Shown here: in pieces, positions 1 to 6,932 of the stretch
Position numbering within the stretch: the first letter of the stretch is position 1
Layout of the letters: each line of letters begins with the position of its first letter
Assembly (NCBI GenBank): GCA_025362915.1
Contig: JANYEU010000087.1
Location: 1 to 8,434 of the forward strand
DNA length: 8,434 nt
Direction of reading: 5' to 3'
Source of the DNA: Chitinophagaceae bacterium
GTDB lineage: Bacteria > Bacteroidota > Bacteroidia > Chitinophagales > Chitinophagaceae
Translations under genes and position numbers: made by a program
The notes under the pieces: model-generated
Seen by the model: the letters and a program-made list of their open reading frames with translations, nothing else
What the model was told of the DNA's origin: nothing
Databases searched by the model: none

Positions 1-539
1 CAACTAATGTCTTTTTAGAAAGATGTTTATTTTACAATGCTACATTCAAGCTTTTCAATGTGTTTACTATTTTAGATAGGAATTCTAATAAATTAATTCC
101 TTACAAATATAGTGGCATACCCATCAGTTGTTGATCCGGAAAACAGAACAACATTTAATGAAAAACGTTAATGTCAAGCATCATCCAAAAAATATTTCAA
201 TCATTTTTTGTAAATAAATCCTACTAAAACCTGCCAATCCATATAAATATGCCTTTTAAATGTTAAATTTTTGTTTATTTAGCCAATAAATGCTTTTAAT
301 ATAAAGTTATTACCAGTGGGCAACACATAAATGACTACTTTTAATTCTCAAATAATAACAACAATGTCTGCTGCCAACATAACCGCACAAAAAAATTACC
401 GCACATCGTTGTTGCACATTGACTATATAAGAAAACTAGCCGAAACCGTTTCACACCTTCTTTCATTATTCACAGGCACGGTTTATCCTGCACAAGCTTC
501 TGCACATCCTCCTGTTTAGCTTAAATAAACAGTAGGCAG
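1..539. other. AT-rich stretch without a convincing gene
   Basis: I see no supported gene here. The first 330 bases are strongly AT-rich with stops in every frame. A 62-codon ATG frame at 331-519 is open on the + strand, but its protein shows no recognisable motif, signal peptide or membrane segment, and it ends just before the repeat array. It may be chance or the remnant of a gene. A weak inverted repeat, AGGAATT and AATTCCT around a 10-base loop, lies at 78-101. The stretch could contain the distal promoter region of the gene at 798, or the 3' flank of a gene outside the window. Confidence 0.5.
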
Positions 540-728
540 TCGATAATAATCACTGTACAATCGAGAATAATCACTGTACAAACGAGAATAATCATCGTAC
601 AATCGAGAATAATCACTGTACAATCGTGAATAATCATCGTACAATCGTGAATAATCATCGTACAAGCGTGAATAATCATCGTACAAACGTGAATAATCAT
701 TGTGCAATCGTGAATAATCACTGTACAA
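540..728. repeat. 21-bp tandem repeat array, nine copies
   Basis: Nine consecutive 21-base units lie head to tail with no length variation, plus a decayed tenth at about 729-745. Each unit has an invariant AATAATCA core at 545, 566, 587 and every 21 bases up to 713, preceded by NCG(A/T)GA-type bases and followed by a (C/T)(T/C)GTACAA-type tail. Variants are not random along the array. Copies 1-4 have A at unit position 4 and copies 5-9 have T. Copies 1, 2, 4 and 9 carry CTGTAC, while most middle copies carry TCGTAC. This fits growth by local duplication. The units abut each other, so this is not a CRISPR array. No replication gene is near, so an iteron origin is unsupported. The period is divisible by three, which keeps several frames open on both strands. 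The array ends about 70 bases before the gene at 798 and could affect its expression. Confidence 0.95.
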
Positions 729-751
729 TTTACAATAATTATCATTTTTTC

Positions 752-777
752 AAACAGAAAGAAAAAAGTTTCTGTTT
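752..777 (+). promoter_or_regulatory. Short perfect hairpin upstream of the 229-residue protein gene
   Basis: AAACAGAAA (752-760) and TTTCTGTTT (769-777) form a perfect 9-bp inverted repeat around the 8-base loop GAAAAAAG. It ends 20 bases before the start codon at 798. It lies between the tandem array and the gene, so it could be an operator or a leader hairpin. It is AT-rich and lacks a trailing T-run, so it does not look like a terminator. A regulatory role is inferred from position only. Confidence 0.4.
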
Positions 778-797
778 AACAATTAAATTTCTTACAA

Positions 798-1487
798 ATG
801 AAAATGCCTAAGATTAGTTACATATTTATCCGTAGAATAAAAGTGGGGGATCTTGCCGGTGCTGCACTAAAGATGAACCTTGCCATATATGGCAACCTGT
901 TGGTATTTACCGGGTTAAAACCTTTAACCGAAATACAGGTGGCTGCCTTGATAGACAATTACAATAGTACAAAAACAGCTTTTGAGTTGGGCGGAACCTT
1001 ACAAAAGAATCCTTATCGTTTGGCCAGGAAAGCCTTACGTGATTGCATGGTGGCATTTGGCGTTTATGTAAATACACTTGCCATGGGCGACAAGGATATT
1101 TTGGATTTGAGTACGCTTCCATTGGAAGAAATTAATGATTTTGCAGCACAAATAACTGCTGGTGCGGTAGCTGCGGGCGTACAGGTACTGCAGGGGCTTG
1201 CCGGACAACTACTAACAGATTGTCTCCCTTTTGGCACAGGAGTAGCCTATTTGGTAATTGTAAGTGAAGGGGTGCCATTGCCCGCCGGCGTTACTGTAGG
1301 TACTAACGGACAGGTGAGGATACCGGGAGGTACCGCAAACAATATATTTGTAAGCAGCAATGGCAGCAGAAAACAAGCATTTGATGGCTGCATAGAAGGC
1401 GTAAAATACTATGTATATTATGTGCTTATGTATGGCGATGTGGTTGGAAAAATTGGCGCAGGCGTTTCTATTACCTGTAGCAAATAA
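798..1487 (+). CDS. Uncharacterised Bacteroidota protein, 229 residues
   Basis: I cannot assign a function. The 229-residue protein has no signal peptide, because its N-terminus is basic and lacks a clean hydrophobic core. An N-terminal part (about 40-110) looks helical, with FTGLKPLTEIQVAALIDNYN and then an RLARKALRDCMVAFGVYVN segment. The C-terminal half is rich in Gly, Val and Thr and looks like beta structure. Cysteines are at 83, 142, 198 and 227. The layout, a short N-terminal helical region followed by a more variable beta-rich tail, recalls a family of about 200 residues found in many copies in Chitinophagaceae-type genomes and sometimes labelled fibronectin type III-like. That is a recollection, not a search result. 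The start at 798 gives MKMPK, and an internal ATG at 804 is equally possible. No Shine-Dalgarno sequence is present, as is usual in this phylum. The gene is monocistronic: repeats lie upstream and a strong terminator begins 15 bases after the stop. Confidence 0.8.
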   Translation: MKMPKISYIFIRRIKVGDLAGAALKMNLAIYGNLLVFTGLKPLTEIQVAALIDNYNSTKTAFELGGTLQKNPYRLARKALRDCMVAFGVYVNTLAMGDKDILDLSTLPLEEINDFAAQITAGAVAAGVQVLQGLAGQLLTDCLPFGTGVAYLVIVSEGVPLPAGVTVGTNGQVRIPGGTANNIFVSSNGSRKQAFDGCIEGVKYYVYYVLMYGDVVGKIGAGVSITCSK

Positions 1488-1502
1488 GTGGTTAATGGTT
1501 AG

Positions 1503-1541
1503 AAAAAGCCCTTGAAGCATTTGTTTCAGGGGCTTTTTGTT
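1503..1541 (+). terminator. Intrinsic terminator of the 229-residue protein gene
   Basis: AAAAAGCCCTTGAA (1503-1516) pairs with TTCAGGGGCTTTTT (1525-1538) over 14 positions with a single G-T wobble and an 8-base loop. The stem has a GC-rich centre and ends in a T-run, with flanking A-T tracts. It begins 15 bases after the stop codon at 1487 and separates this gene from the toxin-antitoxin module. Confidence 0.9.
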
Positions 1542-1551
1542 TAGAAAAGTA

Positions 1552-1583
1552 TTTGCTAATAATTTTTACTTAAGGTATATTTG
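1552..1583 (+). promoter_or_regulatory. Bacteroidota-type promoter of the toxin-antitoxin operon
   Basis: TTTG at 1552-1555 and TATATTTG at 1576-1583 match the known Bacteroidota sigma-70 elements (-33 TTTG, -7 TAnnTTTG) exactly. The 20-base spacer is within the usual range. Transcription would begin near 1588-1590, giving a leader of about 17-19 bases before the ATG at 1607. The promoter lies just after the preceding terminator, so the module has its own transcription unit. Autoregulation by the antitoxin-toxin complex is common in such families, but I see no obvious operator palindrome overlapping it. Confidence 0.7.
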
Positions 1584-1606
1584 AACTGTTGACTACATAA
1601 TATAAA

Positions 1607-1837
1607 ATGAGAACGGCATTGCAAGTGGATATATCTTTTGATCAGGTACTGGAATTGGTGAAACAATTGCCTATGCAGGATAAAATAAAACTATCGAAGG
1701 AATTAGAAAAAGAAGGTATAGAAACAAAACTGAAAGGGCTATTAAAGTCATTTAGTACTGACGAACTTAGTTTGGATACCATTGATGAAGAAGTTGAAAC
1801 CGTAAGACAACAAATGTATGATGGCACCAAACATTAA
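1607..1837 (+). CDS. VapB-like antitoxin of a PIN toxin-antitoxin pair
   Basis: This 76-residue acidic, largely helical protein is the probable antitoxin that binds and neutralises the PIN toxin encoded directly downstream. The N-terminal half (about 7-38) carries a pattern of the type ISFDQVLELVKQLPMQDKIK followed by LSKELEKE, typical of small Bacteroidota and cyanobacterial antitoxins paired with COG1569 PIN proteins (NCBI often calls them VapB15-family). The C-terminal part (about 45-70, SFSTDELSLDTIDEEVETVR) is acidic and probably wraps around the toxin. The ATG at 1607 follows a consensus promoter with a short leader. The reading frame overlaps the toxin start by 17-20 bases, so translation is likely coupled. 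The family call is from memory of similar proteins and the gene pairing. No DNA-binding motif can be proved from sequence alone. Confidence 0.8.
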   Translation: MRTALQVDISFDQVLELVKQLPMQDKIKLSKELEKEGIETKLKGLLKSFSTDELSLDTIDEEVETVRQQMYDGTKH

Positions 1838-2234
1838 GGTCATCTTCAACACAAATGTTTGGATTAGTTTCCTTATTGGAAAACGTTTGTCTTTTATCAA
1901 AAAGTATATTGCCTCCGGTCAAATTACCATTGTGGTTACCAAGCGTTTGTTGATGGAAATAAAAGAAGTAACCGCAAGGGATAAATTGAAAAAATACTTT
2001 CCAGCAGCTAATGTAACTGAATTGATAGAACTATTGGAAACCATTGCTGAAAACGTTGAAATAGTACCCACGCATTTTATTAATCGGCATCCAAAAGATA
2101 ATTTCCTTTTAGACCTGATAGACTTTTCAAAGGCAGATTATCTGGTTACTGGTGATAAGGATTTATTGGTACACAATCCTTTTATAACAGCAACAATCCT
2201 TACCCCGGTAGATTTTGAAAAAGAACTACAATAA
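1818..2234 (+). CDS. PIN-domain toxin (COG1569-like), first catalytic Asp changed to Asn
   Basis: This 138-residue protein is a single PIN domain of the type that cleaves RNA as the toxin of type II toxin-antitoxin systems. The opening strand reads IKVIFNTNVWISFLIGKRL, where relatives have DTN, so residue 11 is Asn instead of the first metal-binding Asp. The other expected acidic residues are visible: Glu47 in LLMEIKEV, Asp94 in HPKDNFLLDL, and Asp113 with Asp115 in the VTGDKDLL motif near the C-terminus. The length is normal for the family, and the frame is intact. Two adjacent ATGs (1818 and 1821) are possible starts, both overlapping the antitoxin gene end by 17-20 bases, so translation is probably coupled. 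PIN nucleases use three or four carboxylates to hold Mg or Mn, so the Asn may weaken or abolish activity. Alternatively, Asn may be tolerated in this subfamily. The family assignment is firm; activity is uncertain. Confidence 0.9.
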   Translation: MMAPNIKVIFNTNVWISFLIGKRLSFIKKYIASGQITIVVTKRLLMEIKEVTARDKLKKYFPAANVTELIELLETIAENVEIVPTHFINRHPKDNFLLDLIDFSKADYLVTGDKDLLVHNPFITATILTPVDFEKELQ

Positions 2235-2312
2235 CAGTAGAAAATTACAGCTTACCGCCACTGTCTTAACCTAATAACATATAGTCATGGTATTTAACTA
2301 ATTTCGCAGTGT

Positions 2313-3230
2313 ATGGGGAATATTTTTAAGTGGATTATATGCATGGTTTGTTTAATTACCAATATCAATGGTTTTTCGCAAAGCCCGCTGGATGGCAGCT
2401 GGTACAGTAATGGCACTGTGGTGATTCAAGGTAGTACGAATAGCTACCTTGGCGAACTGAAACTGAAACAAAAAGGAAAAACAATATCGGGCGAGTTTAA
2501 CTATTACTTCAGGGATAGCCTTTTCTCTACCAAAATAGATGGCTATTTTGATTTAAACTCCCGGTACGTCATCATCAATCCTTTTCCGGTAATACTCCAT
2601 TCCACCGTTAATACGAAGAATGGGGTAGATTGCTCCATGACTGGAGAATTCATGTTGCGCATGTCTCGCGTAGGTTCTTATCTGGCAGGAAAGTTTGTGG
2701 CCGAGGATAAATACAAATATACCTGCCCGGAGATAGCCTTCGATTTTGAGAAGAATACAAATCCGGTAAGCCCGATAGATGAAGCAAAGCAAGCCACAAT
2801 TGCGGCTACCGAAACAATAACACAAACAGACACACTTGCACATGTAGGCGACCCCATTGCAGCACTTATTACAAAGCAGTTTGAGGAAAGACCCAAGGAT
2901 GTTTTTAAGGATTTGATAGTGGAATCTAAAACAATAGACCTAGAATTTGTAGATAATGGGGCAATAGATTACGACTCGATAAGTGTGTTTTTTAATAATA
3001 ACCTTGTTTTAAAGGAAACGATGCTTACCCATATTCCTATTAAATTAAGACTTATCGTGGATGATAGTTTAGCCGTTAATGAAATAAGTATGTTTGCCAA
3101 TAACGAAGGATTGATACCGCCCAATACCGCTACCCTTACGGTAACTGATGGCGATAACAAAACCGATATAGACATGACCAGTAGCCTGCATCGTACTGCC
3201 ACACTAAGACTATTGCGACGGAAGAAATAA
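2313..3230 (+). CDS. Secreted two-domain protein of unknown function
   Basis: This 305-residue protein begins with a Sec signal peptide: a short basic n-region with Lys6, a hydrophobic core (about 7-19, IIC MVC LIT) and a probable cleavage site near GFSQ (residues 20-23). No lipobox is visible, so it should be soluble in the periplasm or secreted. Residues about 26-147 are beta-rich, with repeated LKLKQKGKTISGEF-like strands and cysteines 107 and 138 that could form a disulfide; this resembles a lipocalin-like or calycin-like barrel. Residues about 148-200 form a Thr/Ala/Glu-rich linker. The C-terminal part (about 205-300) contains DSISVFFNNNLV, NEISMFANNEGLIPPNTATL and a DGDNKTDIDM turn. This pattern recurs, as I remember it, at the C-termini of many secreted Bacteroidota proteins. 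Function is unknown. A weak TAATTTCG element at 2299-2306 is too close to the start to be a confident promoter. The next gene starts 95 bases downstream. Confidence 0.8.
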   Translation: MGNIFKWIICMVCLITNINGFSQSPLDGSWYSNGTVVIQGSTNSYLGELKLKQKGKTISGEFNYYFRDSLFSTKIDGYFDLNSRYVIINPFPVILHSTVNTKNGVDCSMTGEFMLRMSRVGSYLAGKFVAEDKYKYTCPEIAFDFEKNTNPVSPIDEAKQATIAATETITQTDTLAHVGDPIAALITKQFEERPKDVFKDLIVESKTIDLEFVDNGAIDYDSISVFFNNNLVLKETMLTHIPIKLRLIVDDSLAVNEISMFANNEGLIPPNTATLTVTDGDNKTDIDMTSSLHRTATLRLLRRKK

Positions 3231-3325
3231 AAGAATTTTTTGGTAAACAGGGATAATTGGCAAAATACAGTTTACTTTACCCAATGAAAAGGCTGCCTTG
3301 CAAATTAATTTAACAAATATTAAAT

Positions 3326-6300
3326 ATGGCGATACGTGTAGCAATTAATCACAAGACCACTTACAGTTACGACAGATCAATTTCTTTGTCGCCGCACATA
3401 TTCAGGTTGCGTCCTGCGGTTCACTCCCGTACACCCATTGAGGCTTATGCCTTTAGGATTACTCCCAAGAATCATTTTATCAACTGGCAGCAAGACCCCT
3501 TTGGTAATTTTCAGGCACGGGTGGTTTTTCCAGAACAAACAACAGAACTAAGTGTGGAAGTAGAGGTTATTGCCGATATGGTGGTAATTAATCCCTTCGA
3601 TTTCTTTGTAGAAGAGTATGCCGAGAAGTTTCCGTTTACGTATGCGCCACACCTGCAAAAGGAATTAGTCCCTTACTTGGAAATAATAGAAGAAGACCCG
3701 TTGTTGATGGAATGGTTGGAGAACTTGGCAGTAAAACCAGAAACAACCATCAATGATTTCTTGGTTTTTATCAACAGAAAAGTTTATTTAGACATCAGCT
3801 ATTCTATCCGGATGGAAGCGGGCGTGCAAACAGCCGAAGAAACACTGGAAAAGAAGTTGGGTTCTTGCAGGGATAGTGCTTGGTTGTTGGTACAGATACT
3901 GCGTCATTTAGGCTTGGCAGCAAGGTTTGTTTCTGGGTACTTGGTACAGTTGACCTCAGATGTAAAATCATTGGATGGCCCTTCTGGTACTGAAAGTGAT
4001 TTCACAGACTTGCACGCTTGGACAGAAGTATATATTCCCGGTGCTGGTTGGATAGGCTTGGATCCTACTTCTGGTTTATTTGCTGGCGAAGGGCATATTC
4101 CATTGGCTTGTACGCCGCATTATACCAGTGCCGCCCCTGTGGTTGGTGCTACTGATAAATGCGAAACAACATTTAGTTTTTCGAATACTGTTACACGTAT
4201 CCACGAAGATCCTCGTGTTACTAAACCTTATACCGACCAACAATGGGCAGCCATTGATGCCACTGGATATTTGATTGATGCAGACCTTGAAGCGGGCGAT
4301 GTGCGGATGACAATGGGTGGAGAACCAACCTTTGTATCGGTAGATGATATGGAAGACCCGCAATGGAATACCACGGCCGATGGCTTGCATAAACGTAATC
4401 TGGCGCACGACCTGATATTCCGATTGAGGGATCAGTTTGGCAAGGATGGTATGTTGCATTATGGTCAGGGAAAATGGTATCCGGGTGAGCCATTGCCCCG
4501 CTGGCAATATGGATTGTTCTGGCGCAAGGATGGTATGCCGGTGTGGAAGAACAAAGAGCTGATGGCTTTGGAAACCAATAAGAAGAAGTATAATTATAAA
4601 GATGCAGAAGCAGTTGCCAAGGAACTGGCGAAGCGTTTGGCGGTACATACCGATAATGTGATGCCTGCCTTTGAGGATACCTTTTATTTTTTATGGACGG
4701 AAGGAAAGCTACCTATAAATGTTGACCCACTGAAGGCTAACCTAAAGGATAGTATTGAGCGAAGGACGTTGGCGACATTGTTGGATAAAGGCTTGGAAAA
4801 TCCAACAGGATTTGTATTGCCATTGGAATGGAACTTCTGGAACCAGAGATGGCGTAGCTGTCAGTGGCAATTGAACAGACCACATTTGTTCCTAATTCCA
4901 GGAAACTCGCCTATTGGGTTACGTTTACCATTGGATTCCTTACCAGCAGTATCTAAGGATAAAGAGCCGCAACAAGTAGAAAGAAGTCTGTTTGATGTAT
5001 TACCAGAACTGGAAGACTATCATGAAAATATAGAAAGCAGGTATGGTGAAGTGACCGTGCATGAAGCACCACCAGATAGGCTAAAGCAATATGAAGCAGA
5101 GCGCAAGAAAGATGCGGAAGAAAAGAAAGGCATAAAAGAAAAGGAAGGGGTAAAGAAACCTGAACCTAAGAAAGAAGAAGAGAAACCAGCAGGAAATGAG
5201 CCTGTATTTGAGATTTACACCATTAAGAAAAGTTTGTGCGTAGAGTCACGAGATGGAATGATATATATATTCATCCCTCCGGTTGATTATGTAGAGCATT
5301 ACCTAGATTTGATTGCATCGATAGAAGCTACCGCCGAGAAACTACAAATTCCTGTACGGATAGAAGGTTATGAGCCACCAAGGGATTACCGTATGGAGCG
5401 CATGGTGGTTTCGCCAGATCCTGGCGTGATTGAAGTGAACATTCATCCTTCCAAGAATTGGGATGAATTAAAAAGCAATATCAACACCTTATATGAACAG
5501 GCTTTCTTCTCTCGCTTGGGTACTGAGAAGTTTATGCTTGATGGAAGGCATACGGGCACAGGCGGTGGTAACCACATTACCATTGGTGGTGCCACGCCAA
5601 GCAATAGCCCTATCCTTCGTCGCCCCGATGTATTGCGCAGCCTTATTACTTACTGGCAGCACCATCCGGGATTGTCCTATTTGTTTGCAGGTTCTTTCAT
5701 TGGCCCTACAAGTCAGGCACCACGCTTTGATGAGGGATTGAATGAGAAACTCTACGAAATGGAGATAGCCTTTAGCCAAGTACCCGAAGGAGGATTCATT
5801 CCTTTTTGGTTGGTGGACAGGCTATTCAGGCATTTATTGACCGACTTAACAGGCAATACGCATCGTGCAGAGTTCTGTATAGATAAACTGTTCTCGCCAG
5901 ATTCTTCTTCTGGACGGTTGGGTATATTAGAAATGAGGGCTTTTGATATGCCGCCTCACAAACAAATGAGTTTGGTACAGATGGTATTGATTCGTGGATT
6001 GATAGCCATGTTCTGGAACAATCCTTACAAGCACGACTTAGTACGTTGGGGTACAGAACTGCATGATAAGTTTATGTTGCCTCATTACGTTCGGGAAGAT
6101 TTAAAACAAGTGGTAAAAGACTTGAACGGTGCAGATTATCCGTTTGACATCAGTTGGTTCGAGCCATTCTTCGAGTTCCGTTTCCCACACTATGGTTCTA
6201 TTAAAGTTCATGGAATAGATTTAGAAATACGCATGGGTATTGAACCTTGGAATGTGTTGGGCGAAGAAATGAGCAGTAGCGGTACAGCTCGCTTTGTAGA

Positions 6301-6850
6301 TTCTTCTTTAGAGAGGGTTCAGGTAAAACTGACAGGTATGAACGATGCCCGTTACATTCTTTTGTGTAATGGTGCCAGAGTGCCACTGAGGGCAACCGAT
6401 GTAAAAGGAGAATATGTTTGTGGTGTACGCTATCGTGCATGGCAGCCGCCAAGTGCACTGCACCCAACCATTGGAGTAGATACGCCACTTACTTTTGATA
6501 TTGTGGATGTGTGGAATGGTAGAAGCATTGGAGGTTGTACCTATTATGTATCTCATCCTGGAGGAAGGAGTTACGATACCTTCCCGGTAAATAGTTATGA
6601 GGCAGAATCCAGACGTGTAAATCGTTTCTGGAACCAAGGCTTTACGCCAGAGGCTTTGCAGGAACATATCTCCGAGATAGTTTTGCAACCTAGAAGCTTA
6701 CCCAACAGGGATTCATTGACATCGGTTCAACACTATATCAAAGAGAACAGGATACCTTTTCTTTTCGATCCTCCACCATTGGAGGTGAACAAAGAATATC
6801 CAGCTACTTTGGATTTGCGCCAAAGTTGGAGCAAAAGGCACAAGGGATAA
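3326..6850 (+). CDS. Transglutaminase-like / DUF2126 predicted amidoligase fusion
   Basis: This 1174-residue protein lacks a signal peptide or membrane segment, so it should be cytoplasmic. Residues about 1-120 match the bacterial transglutaminase N-terminal region (HKTTYSYDRSISLSPHIFRL, then INWQQDPFGNFQARV). Residues about 145-255 form the transglutaminase-like core with an intact triad: Cys181 in GSCRDSAW, His230 in DLHAWTEVY and Asp246 in GWIGLDPTSG. From about 310 to near 1150 lies DUF2126 (PF09899), a predicted glutamine-synthetase-fold amidoligase. Its marks are TMGGEPTF (329-336), HTGTGGGNHITIGG (742-755), FAGSFIGPTSQAPRFDEG and GILEMRAFDMPPH (from 866). A Lys/Glu-rich segment (about 586-625) interrupts DUF2126 and is probably a flexible insert. 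The family is normally about 1100 residues, so this copy is full length. Known relatives sit near alpha-E (DUF403), circularly permuted ATP-grasp and proteasome-type peptidase genes and are predicted to make or remove peptide amide bonds; the substrate is unknown. None of these partners is present here, and a terminator follows at once. Domain calls are firm; the reaction is inferred. Confidence 0.95.
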   Translation: MAIRVAINHKTTYSYDRSISLSPHIFRLRPAVHSRTPIEAYAFRITPKNHFINWQQDPFGNFQARVVFPEQTTELSVEVEVIADMVVINPFDFFVEEYAEKFPFTYAPHLQKELVPYLEIIEEDPLLMEWLENLAVKPETTINDFLVFINRKVYLDISYSIRMEAGVQTAEETLEKKLGSCRDSAWLLVQILRHLGLAARFVSGYLVQLTSDVKSLDGPSGTESDFTDLHAWTEVYIPGAGWIGLDPTSGLFAGEGHIPLACTPHYTSAAPVVGATDKCETTFSFSNTVTRIHEDPRVTKPYTDQQWAAIDATGYLIDADLEAGDVRMTMGGEPTFVSVDDMEDPQWNTTADGLHKRNLAHDLIFRLRDQFGKDGMLHYGQGKWYPGEPLPRWQYGLFWRKDGMPVWKNKELMALETNKKKYNYKDAEAVAKELAKRLAVHTDNVMPAFEDTFYFLWTEGKLPINVDPLKANLKDSIERRTLATLLDKGLENPTGFVLPLEWNFWNQRWRSCQWQLNRPHLFLIPGNSPIGLRLPLDSLPAVSKDKEPQQVERSLFDVLPELEDYHENIESRYGEVTVHEAPPDRLKQYEAERKKDAEEKKGIKEKEGVKKPEPKKEEEKPAGNEPVFEIYTIKKSLCVESRDGMIYIFIPPVDYVEHYLDLIASIEATAEKLQIPVRIEGYEPPRDYRMERMVVSPDPGVIEVNIHPSKNWDELKSNINTLYEQAFFSRLGTEKFMLDGRHTGTGGGNHITIGGATPSNSPILRRPDVLRSLITYWQHHPGLSYLFAGSFIGPTSQAPRFDEGLNEKLYEMEIAFSQVPEGGFIPFWLVDRLFRHLLTDLTGNTHRAEFCIDKLFSPDSSSGRLGILEMRAFDMPPHKQMSLVQMVLIRGLIAMFWNNPYKHDLVRWGTELHDKFMLPHYVREDLKQVVKDLNGADYPFDISWFEPFFEFRFPHYGSIKVHGIDLEIRMGIEPWNVLGEEMSSSGTARFVDSSLERVQVKLTGMNDARYILLCNGARVPLRATDVKGEYVCGVRYRAWQPPSALHPTIGVDTPLTFDIVDVWNGRSIGGCTYYVSHPGGRSYDTFPVNSYEAESRRVNRFWNQGFTPEALQEHISEIVLQPRSLPNRDSLTSVQHYIKENRIPFLFDPPPLEVNKEYPATLDLRQSWSKRHKG

Positions 6851-6881
6851 GGATTAATTAATTGTAAAGTATCATTTAAAA

Positions 6882-6912
6882 AGAGGCTGCCCCGTTTGTG
6901 GGCAGCCTTTGT
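6882..6912 (+). terminator. Intrinsic terminator after the DUF2126 gene
   Basis: AGGCTGCCC (6884-6892) pairs perfectly with GGGCAGCCT (6900-6908), extended by a G-T and an A-T pair, around a 7-base loop. A short TTTG and a T-rich tract follow. It lies about 30 bases after the stop codon at 6850, so the DUF2126 gene is not followed by an obvious co-transcribed partner. Confidence 0.85.
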
Positions 6913-6932
6913 TGTATCTTTTATACAATAAA

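Noticed and set aside
78..101. AGGAATT / AATTCCT inverted repeat
   Set aside because: A 7-bp AT-rich stem with a 10-base loop is expected by chance in such DNA and no gene is adjacent.
331..519. Open frame of 62 codons upstream of the tandem array
   Set aside because: No recognisable motif, no promoter or start context of note, and short open frames of this size are expected by chance. A decayed gene cannot be excluded.
540..728. CRISPR array or plasmid iteron origin
   Set aside because: Units abut with no spacers, so it is not CRISPR. No replication initiator, DnaA boxes or partition genes are seen, so an iteron origin is unsupported.
516..745. Tyr-rich and Ile-rich minus-strand reading frames across the array
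   Set aside because: They exist only because the 21-base period keeps frames open; no flanking unique coding sequence supports them.
2299..2306. TAATTTCG as a promoter -7 element for the secreted protein gene
   Set aside because: It resembles the consensus, but no TTTG lies at the right distance and the transcript would start almost at the ATG.
3243..3275. GTAAAC / GTTTAC inverted repeat between the secreted protein and DUF2126 genes
   Set aside because: Arms of six bases around a 21-base loop with no T-run are too weak for a terminator or operator call.
4076..4648. Minus-strand frame of 190 codons within the DUF2126 gene
   Set aside because: It lies entirely inside a clearly coding + strand gene with conserved motifs, and its protein shows no family features.
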